Assembly: GCF_001043975.1 (NCBI RefSeq)
Contig: NZ_LABY01000069.1
Location: 1 to 61,132, forward strand
Direction: 5' to 3'
Source: Methylobacterium variabile
GTDB lineage: Bacteria; Pseudomonadota; Alphaproteobacteria; Rhizobiales; Beijerinckiaceae
DNA: 61,132 nucleotides
Part shown: positions 8,283 to 16,562 of the stretch, piece after piece
Layout of the letters: each line of letters begins with the position of its first letter
How positions within the stretch are numbered: position 1 is the stretch's first letter
Translations under genes and position numbers: made by a program
The notes under the pieces: model-generated
Told to the model about the DNA's origin: nothing
The model's input: the letters and a program-made list of their open reading frames with translations, nothing else
Databases searched by the model: none

Positions 8283-9326
8283 ATGCTCGACCGCCGCCGC
8301 CTCATCACCACCGCCCTGTCGCTCGGCGCGATGGAGCTGTTTCCCGGCCTCTCCTTCGCGCAGGCGCGGCCCCTGGTCTTCGCCACCTTCACGGGCAGCT
8401 GGGAGGAGGCGCACAAGGCCGTGCTGGTGCCGGCCTTCCGCAAGGAGACCGGCAACGCGCCGATCGTCCTCGACCCGATGCTGTCGGTCGACCAGATCGC
8501 CAAGGTCTCGGCCGCCAAGGCGAACCCGCCGATCGACGTGATGCTGCACGATCCCGGCCCGGCCCTGACGGCGCTGGCGCAGGATCTCGTCGAGCCCTAC
8601 CCGGTGGAGCGCAGCGCCGCCTTCAAGGAGCTGATCCCCGACGCGCAAGACCCGCACGGGCCCGCCGCCTTCTTCCAGGTCGTCGGCCTGACCTACAACC
8701 CCGACACCGTGAAGACCCCGCCGACCTCCTGGGCCGACCTGTGGCGGCCCGAGTACAAGGGCCGGGTCGGCATCACCAACATGAACTCGACGCTCGGCAC
8801 CGGCTTCATGGTCGAGGTCGCCAAGATGCACGGCGGATCGGAATCGAACATCGATCCGGCCTTCACGGCGATGGAGAAGCTGAAGCCGAACCTCTCGGCG
8901 GTGGCGGCCAATCCCGGCGCGCTCGCCACCCTGTTCCAGCAGGGCCAGGTCGACATCTCGCCCGGCAACTTCAACGCGATCCAGATCCTGAAGGCCAAGG
9001 GCGTGCCGGTGGAGTTCGTGGCGCCCAAGGAGGGGGCGATCGCGTTCAAGACGCTGATCCAGGTCGTGAAGAACTCGCCCAACCGCGAGCTCGCGTTCAA
9101 GCTGATCGAGGCGGCGATCTCCGAGCCGGTCCAGACCCGGCTGATGCAGGCGCCCTACCTCGTCGTGCCGACCAACACCCGGGTGAAGATGACCGGCGAG
9201 ATCGCCCGGGTGCTGGCGAAGGACACCGACGACCTGAAGAAAAAGTTCGTGTTCCAGGACTGGAAGGCGATCAACGCCCAGCGCCCGGCCTGGATCGAGC
9301 GGTTCAACCGCGAGATCAAGCTGTAG
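8283..9326 (+). CDS. periplasmic solute-binding protein, PotD-like
   Basis: A 347-residue extracellular solute-binding protein of the spermidine/putrescine type. The N-terminus MLDRRRLITTALSLGAMELF has an Arg cluster before a hydrophobic stretch (possibly Tat-type), with likely cleavage around SFAQA near residues 24-28. The mature part starts with LVFATFTGSWEEAHKAVLVPAF and contains the family phrases PTSWADLWRPEYKGRVGI and GQVDISPGNFNAIQILKAKG. The ATG at 8283 is preceded by AAGAGGAGC. It sits between the ATPase and permease genes and would deliver the ligand to them. Ligand unknown. Confidence 0.9.
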   Translation: MLDRRRLITTALSLGAMELFPGLSFAQARPLVFATFTGSWEEAHKAVLVPAFRKETGNAPIVLDPMLSVDQIAKVSAAKANPPIDVMLHDPGPALTALAQDLVEPYPVERSAAFKELIPDAQDPHGPAAFFQVVGLTYNPDTVKTPPTSWADLWRPEYKGRVGITNMNSTLGTGFMVEVAKMHGGSESNIDPAFTAMEKLKPNLSAVAANPGALATLFQQGQVDISPGNFNAIQILKAKGVPVEFVAPKEGAIAFKTLIQVVKNSPNRELAFKLIEAAISEPVQTRLMQAPYLVVPTNTRVKMTGEIARVLAKDTDDLKKKFVFQDWKAINAQRPAWIERFNREIKL

Positions 9327-9335
9327 GAGCGCCCC

Positions 9336-10181
9336 GTGGCTGTGCCGGACGTCACCACCTACCCGTTGCGGCTGGCAAGCCCGCTCGCGCTGTTCTTCGC
9401 GGCGTTCTTCGCCGCGCCGCTCGTGGCGCTCCTCGGGCTGTCGCTCCAGGGGCCGGACGGGCAGCTCGGACTGGCGCAGTACGCGGCGTTCCTCGGTGAT
9501 CGCTTCAGCCTCGGCGTGCTCCTCGGCACGCTCTGGCTCGGGCTCAAGGTCACGGCGGCGTGCCTGATCCTCGGGTTGCCGCTGGCGCTGGTCGCGACCC
9601 GGGCCGGGGGCTTCGTCCGCGGCCTCGTCATCCTGGCGGTGCTGACGCCGCTCCTCACCAGCGTCGTCATCCGCACCTTCGCGTGGATCGTGATCCTGGG
9701 CCGGCAGGGGGTGGTCAACTCCCTCCTCTCCTCCCTCGGGCTGATCGAGACCCCGCTGCGGATGCTCTACGCGGAGGGCGGCCTCGTGGCGGCGCTCGCC
9801 CAGGTGCAGATGCCGCTCATGGTGCTGCCGCTGATGACGGCGCTGTCGCGCATCGACCCGAGCCTGTGGGACGCCTCGGAGGCGCTGGGTGCCGGGCGCT
9901 GGCGCACCTTCCGGCGCGTGACCCTGCCCTTGTGCCTGCCGGGCCTGATCGCCGGCTCGGTCCTCACCTTCGCGGCGGCGATCTCGGGCTTCATCACCCA
10001 GTCGCTGATCGGCGGCGGGCAGATGCTGTTCATGCCGGGCTACATCTACCAGCAGGCGATCGCGCTGCAGAACTGGCCGTTCGCGGCGGCGATGTCGGTG
10101 ATCTTCCTCGTCGCGGTGCTCGCCGTGGTGCTGGCCTTCAACGCGCTGGGCCGCCTCGCCCGCGGCTACACCCAGACCTGA
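9336..10181 (+). CDS. ABC transporter permease, PotB-like
   Basis: A 281-residue inner-membrane permease with about six hydrophobic segments; the first spans about residues 9-33. The cytoplasmic EAA loop that contacts the ATPase is visible as DASEALGAGRWRTFRRVTLPLCLPG, near residues 175-200. The GTG start has TAGGAG directly before it, overlapping the stop of the binding-protein gene, so translation is probably coupled. It pairs with the next gene to form the membrane channel of the importer. Confidence 0.92.
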   Translation: MAVPDVTTYPLRLASPLALFFAAFFAAPLVALLGLSLQGPDGQLGLAQYAAFLGDRFSLGVLLGTLWLGLKVTAACLILGLPLALVATRAGGFVRGLVILAVLTPLLTSVVIRTFAWIVILGRQGVVNSLLSSLGLIETPLRMLYAEGGLVAALAQVQMPLMVLPLMTALSRIDPSLWDASEALGAGRWRTFRRVTLPLCLPGLIAGSVLTFAAAISGFITQSLIGGGQMLFMPGYIYQQAIALQNWPFAAAMSVIFLVAVLAVVLAFNALGRLARGYTQT

Positions 10182-10189
10182 GAACCGCG

Positions 10190-11002
10190 ATGTCCCGCTC
10201 CCCCGGCCGCCTCGACCGCCTCAGCTTCGAGGTCGTCCTCCATCTCCTGGCGCTCCTCGCCCTGGTGCTGCTGCTGGCCCCGACCCTCATCGTGCTGGTG
10301 GTCTCGTTCACCGACGGGCTGTCGCTGCGCTTCCCGCCCCCGGGCTACTCCCTGCGCTGGTACGGCGAGCTGATGGAGGCCTGGCAGCTCCACTTCGCCC
10401 TCAGGAACAGCCTCACGGTCGCGGTGCTGGCCACGGTGCTGGCGGTCGGCCTCGGGGTGCTGGCGGCCCTCGCCGTGGCGCGCTCGCCGCGCCTCTCCGC
10501 GCGCCTCCTCGACAGCCTCTTCCTCTCGCCCCTGATCCTGCCGGCCCTGGCCTTCGGGCTGTCGAGCCTGATGTTCTTCTCGCTCCTCGGCTGGCCGGTC
10601 TCGGTCGCGACCCTGGTCCTCGGCCACACGGTGGTCTGCGTCCCCTACGTGGTGCGCAACACCGTGGCGGCGCTGACCCAGCTCCAGCCCGCCCTGCTCG
10701 AGGGCTCGGCGAGCCTCGGCGCCTCGCGGCTCTACACCTTCCGCCGCATCACCCTGCCGCTGATCCGGCCCGGCATCCTCTCGGGGGGCTTCCTCGCCTT
10801 CATGGCCTCCTTCGACAACATCCCGGTCTCGCTGTTCCTGCGCGACGCCGCCACCGACATGCTGCCGATCCGGATGTGGCAGGACCTGGAGGGCCGGCTC
10901 GACGTGACCATCGCGGCCCTGTCGGGGATCCTGATCGTCGCCACCATCGGGGGCATCGTCCTGATGGAGCGGCTGACCGGGCTGTCGCGGCGCCTGGTGT
11001 GA
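10190..11002 (+). CDS. ABC transporter permease, PotC-like
   Basis: A 270-residue second permease. The N-terminal membrane segment (LALLALVLLLAPTLIVLVV) is followed by TDGLSLRFPPPGYSLRWY, a phrase typical of PotC-type subunits. The EAA loop is EGSASLGASRLYTFRRITLPLIRPG, followed by further membrane segments and MASFDNIPVSLFLRD. The ATG lies 8 bases after the previous stop. With the three preceding genes it completes an importer of PotADBC type. Confidence 0.93.
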   Translation: MSRSPGRLDRLSFEVVLHLLALLALVLLLAPTLIVLVVSFTDGLSLRFPPPGYSLRWYGELMEAWQLHFALRNSLTVAVLATVLAVGLGVLAALAVARSPRLSARLLDSLFLSPLILPALAFGLSSLMFFSLLGWPVSVATLVLGHTVVCVPYVVRNTVAALTQLQPALLEGSASLGASRLYTFRRITLPLIRPGILSGGFLAFMASFDNIPVSLFLRDAATDMLPIRMWQDLEGRLDVTIAALSGILIVATIGGIVLMERLTGLSRRLV

Positions 11003-11087
11003 GGGGGTGGACCGGGCCCGTTCGGGGCCGGGCTGGCCGTGGCGCCGCTCCCCAATTCCGCGCGAGCGGATATCGCATGAGGGCTCC

Positions 11088-11786
11088 TTGGCAGACTCGA
11101 CCCTGACATCGGCCGCAGAGCCCCCACCCCGCCCCTCGCGGCCGGAAACCTCGCTGACCGAGCAGGCCGCCACCGCCCTGCGGCGGCTGATCCTCCTCAA
11201 TCTGCTCGCCCCCGGCGAGACCCTGAACGAGCCGGACCTGTCGGTGCGCCTCGGCGTCTCGCGCACCCCGGTGCGCGAGGCCCTGAAGCTCCTGGCGGGC
11301 GAGGGTCTCGTCACCCTGCGGCGCAACCGGGCCGCCATGGTGGCGCGCCTCGACCCGGCGGACCTGGTGCCGCTGTTCGAGCTCGAAGTGGCGCTCGAGA
11401 GCTTCTGCGCCGGCCTCGCCGCCAACCGGATGACCGGAGCCGAGCTGGCGCGGCTCGACCAGCTCCAGTCCGCCATGGAGGCGGCGCGGGACGACCGCGA
11501 ATCCTATACCCGCCTCAACCGCCAGGCCCACCGCCTGATCGTGACGGCGGCGCGCAGCCCGGCGATCGCGGAGGCGCACGGCCGGGCATTCCCGCGGCTC
11601 GCGCGGGCCCGCAACTTCGCCCTGGCGGTGGACGGCCGGGTGGCCGAGTCGCTCGCCGAGCACCGGGCGATCCTGGAGGCCCTGCGGGGGCGGGATGCCG
11701 AGGGGGCCCGGGCGCTGATGCGGGTCCACGTCGCCCGCACCCAGGCCCTGATGGTGGCTCAGCTGGGCGAAGGAGCGCCACGATGA
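11088..11786 (+). CDS. GntR-family transcriptional regulator (FCD/VanR type)
   Basis: A regulator with an N-terminal winged helix: SLTEQAATALRRLILLNLL, APGETLNEPDLSVRLGVSRT and PVREALKLLAGEGLV. A C-terminal all-helical FCD ligand domain follows, including LFELEVALESFCAGLAA and an EHRAILEALRGRDAEGA motif typical of effector-binding FCD folds. I prefer the TTG at 11088, which leaves about 23 residues before the HTH and has a GAGGG nearby. An in-frame GTG at 11007, directly after the permease, is the alternative. Its stop overlaps the next ATG (ATGA). It probably controls the importer/amidase cluster in response to the substrate or a catabolite. Confidence 0.9.
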   Translation: MADSTLTSAAEPPPRPSRPETSLTEQAATALRRLILLNLLAPGETLNEPDLSVRLGVSRTPVREALKLLAGEGLVTLRRNRAAMVARLDPADLVPLFELEVALESFCAGLAANRMTGAELARLDQLQSAMEAARDDRESYTRLNRQAHRLIVTAARSPAIAEAHGRAFPRLARARNFALAVDGRVAESLAEHRAILEALRGRDAEGARALMRVHVARTQALMVAQLGEGAPR

Positions 11787-12433
11787 CCGAAATCGCCCTC
11801 GGGGTGATCCTGCCCTCCTCGAACCGGGTGGTGGAACGGGCGACGGAGGCGCGGCTCGCGGGCCGCACCGACGCCGTGGCCTGCTACGCCCGGGTGCCCT
11901 ACGGGGCGATGCTGACGGGGGAGGACGCCTACGACGAGACGGTCTTCCTCACCGCCGCCGCCCTCCTGGCGGATGCCGGCGTGGCGGCCCTGTGCTGGAA
12001 CGCGACGCGGGGCGCCGCCCTCGGCTTCGCGCCCGACGAGCGCCTGTGCGAGGCGGTGGCCCGCCGCACCGGCCTGCCAACGGTGACGACGGCCCTCGCC
12101 GCCCGCGCGCGCCTGCGCCGCGCCGGCATCCGGCGCATCGGCCTCGTCGTGCAGGGCGGGGCGGAGGAGGCCGCACAGGTCGGCGCCCGCTTCGCCGCGG
12201 CGGGCATCGCGGTCGCCACCGCGCCCCACCTCGGCATCGCCGAGAACCGCCTCGCCGCCCTCGTGCCCCCGTCCCGCCTCGCGGCCGCGGCGCGGGAGGC
12301 GGCAGACGGCACGGACGCGGTGCTGATCTGGAGCACCAACCTTCCCGGCTGGCACCTGCCGGCGCTCCTCGATGCGACGACCCTCGGCACGGAGGCGCTG
12401 CTGGCCGCGGCCGGGCTCCCGGAGGCTGCCTGA
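11783..12433 (+). CDS. Asp/Glu-racemase-fold protein (maleate isomerase / arylmalonate decarboxylase-like), catalytic cysteines not recognisable
   Basis: A 216-residue protein that begins with GVILPSSN, the start of maleate isomerase and arylmalonate decarboxylase relatives. It retains the two-fold pattern: LCWNATRGAALG near 70-81 and LIWSTNLPGWHL near 181-192. In characterised relatives these positions read C-T-S-G and S-C-T-N, with Cys as acid/base. Here they are Ala74 (N-A-T-R-G) and Ser184 (W-S-T-N), although Cys71 lies three residues before the first. The reaction may therefore differ, or Cys71 may substitute. The start overlaps the GntR stop by four bases, tying it to the amidase/importer cluster. 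Family is likely; function is unknown. Confidence 0.75.
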   Translation: MTEIALGVILPSSNRVVERATEARLAGRTDAVACYARVPYGAMLTGEDAYDETVFLTAAALLADAGVAALCWNATRGAALGFAPDERLCEAVARRTGLPTVTTALAARARLRRAGIRRIGLVVQGGAEEAAQVGARFAAAGIAVATAPHLGIAENRLAALVPPSRLAAAAREAADGTDAVLIWSTNLPGWHLPALLDATTLGTEALLAAAGLPEAA

Positions 12434-12609
12434 CCCGCCCATCCCGTCTCCGCATGGCACCCCTGCGGTGCGCCCCGCGCGACGGCCGTGCTAGGCTCCG
12501 GACCACGCCCGGGAAGAGGCGTGCGGGAGGAGGCAGGCTGGGGCGCCGCGGCGCCGGCCGGCGCCGTCGCGCGCAGTCGATCGGGCCAGATCGCACAGGT
12601 AGCGTTCCC

Positions 12610-13755
12610 ATGAGCCTCATCACCTATCTCACCCGGATCCAGTTCGAGCGCGGCGCCGTCAGGCTGATGGCCGAGGAGCTGGCGCTCCTCGGCGCCCGCA
12701 AGCCCCTGGTCGTCACCGACCGCGGCGTGGTGGCGGCCGGGCTCATCGCCCGCGTGCTCGCCGCCGCCGGGCTGCCCGCCACCACGCCGGTCTTCGACGG
12801 CACGCCCGAGAACCCGACCGAGGAGGCGACGCTGGAGGCCCGCGACCGCTTCCGAGCGGAGGGCTGCGATTCCGTGATCGCCGTCGGCGGGGGCTCGCCC
12901 CTCGACCTCGCCAAGGGCGTGGCGCTGCTCGCCACCCACGACGAGCCCCTGGCGACCTATGCGGCCATCCTCGGCGGCATCCCGCGCATCCGGGCCGACC
13001 AGCCGCCGGTCGTCGCGGTGCCGACCACCGCGGGCACCGGCAGCGAGGTCGGCCGCGCCGCCCTCATCACCCTCGCGGACGGGCGCAAGCTCGGCTTCAT
13101 CTCGCCCTACCTGATCCCGAACGTGGCGATCTGCGACCCCGAGCTGACCCTCGGCCTGCCGCCCGGCCTCACCGCCGCCACCGGCATGGACGCCCTCACC
13201 CACTGCATCGAGACCTACCTGAGCCCCCGCCACAACCCGCCCGCGGAGGCGATCGCCCTCGACGGGCTCTCCCGCGCCACGCGCTCGCTGGCCCGCGCGG
13301 TCCGCGACGGCAGCGACGTCGCGGCGCGCGAGGACATGATGATGGCGGCGCTCGAGGGCGGCATGACCTTCCAGAAGGGCCTCGGCGCCGTTCATTCGAT
13401 GTCGCACGCCCTCGGCGGCCTGAAGGCGAAGCGGCTGCACCACGGCACCCTCAACGCGGTCATCCTGCCCCACGTGCTGCGCTTCAACGCGCCGGCCTGC
13501 GGCGAGAAGTACGTTGCCCTGCGCCGGGCGATGGGGCTGCCAGAGGGCGCCGACCTCGCCGCCGCGATCGAGGCGCTCAACCGCGACCTCGGCCTGCCCG
13601 CCGACCTCGCCGCCATGGGGGTGACGGAGCAGGATTGCGAGGCGCTGGTACCCCGGGCGGTCGAGGACCACTCGACGGCGACGAACGGCCGGCCGGTCGG
13701 GGCGGAGGAGTTCCGCGCGTTGTTCCGGGCCTCCCTGAGCGGCCGGGCGGCGTGA
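12610..13755 (+). CDS. iron-containing alcohol dehydrogenase
   Basis: A 381-residue group III (Fe-dependent) dehydrogenase. NAD-binding GGGSPLDLAK is at 93-102 and PTTAGTGSE at 138-146. Metal ligands include Asp194 and His198 (GMDALTHCIE) and the two His of GAVHSMSHALGG. A third motif is LHHGTLNAVILPHVLRFN. Members oxidise alcohols or reduce aldehydes and maleylacetate. It lies 176 bases after the racemase-fold gene, with a 16-base perfect palindrome at 12550-12565 in the gap, so it may have its own promoter. In this cluster it could process an aldehyde or semialdehyde released from the imported compound (inference). Confidence 0.93.
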   Translation: MSLITYLTRIQFERGAVRLMAEELALLGARKPLVVTDRGVVAAGLIARVLAAAGLPATTPVFDGTPENPTEEATLEARDRFRAEGCDSVIAVGGGSPLDLAKGVALLATHDEPLATYAAILGGIPRIRADQPPVVAVPTTAGTGSEVGRAALITLADGRKLGFISPYLIPNVAICDPELTLGLPPGLTAATGMDALTHCIETYLSPRHNPPAEAIALDGLSRATRSLARAVRDGSDVAAREDMMMAALEGGMTFQKGLGAVHSMSHALGGLKAKRLHHGTLNAVILPHVLRFNAPACGEKYVALRRAMGLPEGADLAAAIEALNRDLGLPADLAAMGVTEQDCEALVPRAVEDHSTATNGRPVGAEEFRALFRASLSGRAA

Positions 13756-13918
13756 GCGCGTCGCGGCGCCCCGGGCAGCGGGGCGCTTCGACGGATCTTC
13801 GCCACGTCCCCCTTCCGATGGGTCGCGTCGGGCGATCACGGCGAGGTCGCCTCCGCCAGGCGGCAAACCGGCTTTAGCCGATCGTGCGGAGCGACGCGCC
13901 GTTGCGCACGCTCGTGAC

Positions 13919-13950
13919 ACGGCGTCCGGATATCATCGTCCGGACGCCGT
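13919..13950 (+). terminator. 12-bp hairpin downstream of the alcohol dehydrogenase
   Basis: ACGGCGTCCGGA (13919-13930) and TCCGGACGCCGT (13939-13950) form a perfect 12-base stem with an 8-base loop, 164 bases after the dehydrogenase stop. There is no T-tract, so it would be a GC-stem terminator or a transcript end. The surrounding gap 13756-14252 has no convincing coding sequence. Confidence 0.5.
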
Positions 13951-14199
13951 CCCGGCTCTCCTCCGATAGAGCCGCAACCCGCCATCATCATGCGCGCTGC
14001 AGAAAGCCGGCACCTTCCGGAAGAGAAGCGGGCGTCGGGGCGGAGCCACCCGGTTCTCGGGTCCTGCAACCGACGCTCAAGCTTAATCCCGGGTGTCCTC
14101 GACCCGCGTGTTTCTCGCTGAATGGCACTGCTTTCGCTGACCAGCCGAGCAGAGCAGCCGGGATGGACTTGGCTCAGCTGCATTTTGGGCTGGATCGCC

Positions 14200-14217
14200 G
14201 GTAACGCGCATGTTACC
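14200..14217. promoter_or_regulatory. GGTAAC-N6-GTTACC inverted repeat before the SGNH hydrolase gene
   Basis: GGTAACGCGCATGTTACC has perfect 6-base arms with six bases between, 35 bases before the first ATG of the SGNH hydrolase. The placement suggests an operator, but no regulator family is recognised. Confidence 0.3.
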
Positions 14218-14252
14218 CGACGAATGCGGAACGAATCGCTCCGCTCCCCTTC

Positions 14253-15095
14253 ATGCGCGGAACTGCCATGCTCTTCCGGTTTAGCTTGGACCGGCTGGCC
14301 TGCCTCTCGGCGGCCATCGTCGCCGGACATCTCGTTGCGGCTCTTCCCGCGGCGGCGTGCCCGGCCCCGCTGCCGCCGGCCGCGGAGCGGATGAGCCTCA
14401 GCCTGACCGAGGCGCACGTGGCACGGCGCGAGCCGGTGCGGGTGCTGGCCATTGGATCGTCCTCGACGGAGGGCATCGGCGCCTCGGGACCGGACCGGAC
14501 CTATCCCCATCTGCTCGAGCAGGCCCTGCGCGTGGCCTGGCGCGGCACGCCGGTCGGCGTGACCAACGCGGGCATCGGCGGCGAGACCGCCGACCAGACC
14601 CTGGCGCGCCTCGCCGAGGCCCTGAAGCAGCCGGTCAAGCCCGACCTCGTGATCTGGCAGGTCGGCACCAACGACGCCATCACCGGGGGCGACGAGGCGG
14701 CGTTCCGGCGCCGGCTGGAGCAGGGCGTCGCCCTCGTCCGGGCCGCTGGCAGCGACCTCATCATCCTCGACCAGCAATATTACCCCGCGATTCCCGATCA
14801 CGCCCGCTACGAGCGCTTCGTCGGCCTCGTCGCGGCGGTGGCGGACGGCGCCGAGGTGCCGGTCTTCTCGCGCTACGCCCTGATGAAGGACTGGAACCGG
14901 CAGGATCCGAACCTGCTGGCCGGGATGCTGTCGTCCGACCAGTTCCATATGGGCGACCAGGGCTACGCCTGCCTGGCCCAGGCGCTGGGCCGCGAGATCC
15001 TCGACGCCGTGACCCCGCGGCCCGATCCGCTCCAGGCGGTCGCCCGCGCCAAGCGCCAGCCGCTGCCGGACGCACTGCGGCTGCGGCGGGGCTGA
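14253..15095 (+). CDS. secreted SGNH/GDSL-family hydrolase
   Basis: Up to 280 residues, with an N-terminal signal sequence (hydrophobic 15-35, ALPAAAC; possible cleavage near 35). GDSL-type blocks are visible: block I LAIGSSSTEG with the nucleophile at about Ser70, block II NAGIGGETAD, block III WQVGTNDAI, and block V DQFHMGDQGY supplying Asp and His. The family hydrolyses esters, including acetyl groups on polysaccharides or lipids. Two in-frame starts are possible, ATG at 14253 and at 14268; the second leaves a more typical signal peptide. It is monocistronic, flanked by an inverted repeat upstream and a hairpin downstream. Confidence 0.88.
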   Translation: MRGTAMLFRFSLDRLACLSAAIVAGHLVAALPAAACPAPLPPAAERMSLSLTEAHVARREPVRVLAIGSSSTEGIGASGPDRTYPHLLEQALRVAWRGTPVGVTNAGIGGETADQTLARLAEALKQPVKPDLVIWQVGTNDAITGGDEAAFRRRLEQGVALVRAAGSDLIILDQQYYPAIPDHARYERFVGLVAAVADGAEVPVFSRYALMKDWNRQDPNLLAGMLSSDQFHMGDQGYACLAQALGREILDAVTPRPDPLQAVARAKRQPLPDALRLRRG

Positions 15096-15131
15096 TCCGG
15101 CCTCTTAACGATATCTCTCACGTTGCCGCGT

Positions 15132-15153
15132 CCTCGAACGAGCAAGTTCGAGG
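15132..15153. terminator. hairpin between convergent SGNH hydrolase and amidase genes
   Basis: CCTCGAAC (15132-15139) pairs with GTTCGAGG (15146-15153) across a 6-base loop, in the 70-base gap between two convergent stops. It can serve both strands; a short T-rich stretch (CGTTTC) follows on the plus side. Confidence 0.5.
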
Positions 15154-15165
15154 GCGCTGCCGTTT

Positions 15166-16551
15166 CTACAGGGCCGGGGCCCGCAGGTGCCACTCGGTCG
15201 CGACCTGGTAGGCCTGGCCGATGCGGAGCGCCGTCGCCTCGTCGTAGCCGCGGCACACGATCTGGAGCGAGAGCGGCAGGCCCTCGGGCGTGAAGCCGTT
15301 CGGCAGCGCCAGGGCGCAGAGCTCGAGCAGGTTGCCGAAGCGGGTGAACCGCGACGGCATCACCGCCTGATCGACGGTGTCGAGCGGAATCGCCGCGGAC
15401 TCGGTGGTCGGCGTCAGCAGGGCGTCGATGCCGTCCATCGCCCGGGCGAAGGCCGCCTTCATCTCCTGCTGCATCCGCCGGGTGCGCAGGTAGTCCTGCG
15501 CCGTCACCCCGGAGCCCGCCAGAGTGCGCAGACGGACATCCTCGTCGAGGCGCGCCGCCGCGTCCTCCGACAGCGTGCCGTTGAAGAAGTAGCACTCCGC
15601 CTGCACGATCGCCGAGGTCGTCACGAGGTCGACGAAGCGGAACGGCAGGTCGACGTCGACGATCTCGGCGCCGAGCCTCGCCAGCGCCTCGAGGGAGGCG
15701 TCGTAGGCCGCCAGCATCTCGGACGAGACGCCGTCGCGCTCCGCCGCCGGCATCCGGGCGAGGCGCAGGCCGCGCACGCCGCGGTGCAGCACCGGCATCG
15801 GATCCTCCGGCACGATGCCCCGGGTGTTCGGGTCGCGGGGATCGGGGCCCGACAGCACGGTGTAGAGCAGCGCCACGTCCTCGACGGAGCGCGCCATCGG
15901 GCCCGGCGTGTCGAGGGTGGTGCTCAGGGGCACGATGCCGGCGGTGCTGACGCGGCCGATCGTGACCTTCAGGCCGGTCAGCCCGCAGAACGAGGCCGGC
16001 AGCCGCACCGAGCCGCCGGTATCGGTGCCGATCGCCCAGGGCGCCAGGCGCGCCGCCACCGCGACGCCCGAGCCGCTGCTGGAGCCGCCGGGCGTCCGCG
16101 GCGTCGCGAGGTCCCACGGGTTCCAGGGCGTGCCCATGTGCTGGTTGGTGCCCCAGCCACCGTAGGCGAACTCGACCGTGTGGGTCTTCCCCAGCACGAT
16201 CATGCCCTGCGCCAGCATCCGCCGCGCGATCGTGGCGGTCTGCGTGGCGCGGCGCTCGCGGAAATGGGCCGAGCCGCCGGTGGTGATCCGGCCCTCGAGA
16301 TCGATCAGATCCTTGAGCGCCACCGGCACGCCGTGCAGCGGGCCGACGGCGTGGCCGGCGCGGATCATCCGGTCGGCGCCCTCGGCGGCGAGCCGCGCGT
16401 CGTCGGCGTAGACCTCGACAAAGGCCTTGAGCTTCGGCTCCAGGCGCTTGACGCGGGCGAGGTGCGCCTCGACGGCATCGACCGGCGAGACCTCCCGGGC
16501 CGCGATGGCGCGGGCGAGGGCATGGGCCGGAAGCTCGGCGGGATCGGTCAC
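15166..16551 (-). CDS. amidase-signature family amidase (second in window)
   Basis: A 461-residue amidase-signature enzyme resembling AtzF/GatA-type amidases. The triad is Lys in GVPVALKDLID, the cis-Ser in PGGSSSGSGVAVAA, and the nucleophile Ser in GTDTGGSVRLPAS. I take the GTG at 16551, which has GAGGAG seven bases upstream, instead of a longer open frame reaching into the preceding gene. The binding-protein gene ends 11 bases before, so the two form one transcript. This suggests the solute captured by that protein is an amide or peptide-like compound hydrolysed here (inference). It is clearly distinct in sequence from the amidase at 5628. Confidence 0.92.
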   Translation of the reverse strand: MTDPAELPAHALARAIAAREVSPVDAVEAHLARVKRLEPKLKAFVEVYADDARLAAEGADRMIRAGHAVGPLHGVPVALKDLIDLEGRITTGGSAHFRERRATQTATIARRMLAQGMIVLGKTHTVEFAYGGWGTNQHMGTPWNPWDLATPRTPGGSSSGSGVAVAARLAPWAIGTDTGGSVRLPASFCGLTGLKVTIGRVSTAGIVPLSTTLDTPGPMARSVEDVALLYTVLSGPDPRDPNTRGIVPEDPMPVLHRGVRGLRLARMPAAERDGVSSEMLAAYDASLEALARLGAEIVDVDLPFRFVDLVTTSAIVQAECYFFNGTLSEDAAARLDEDVRLRTLAGSGVTAQDYLRTRRMQQEMKAAFARAMDGIDALLTPTTESAAIPLDTVDQAVMPSRFTRFGNLLELCALALPNGFTPEGLPLSLQIVCRGYDEATALRIGQAYQVATEWHLRAPAL

Positions 16552-16562
16552 GGTAACTCTCC

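Noticed and set aside
13884..14204. A 106-codon plus-strand frame before the SGNH hydrolase
   Set aside because: It runs through the 13919-13950 hairpin and the palindrome region and has no recognisable sequence.
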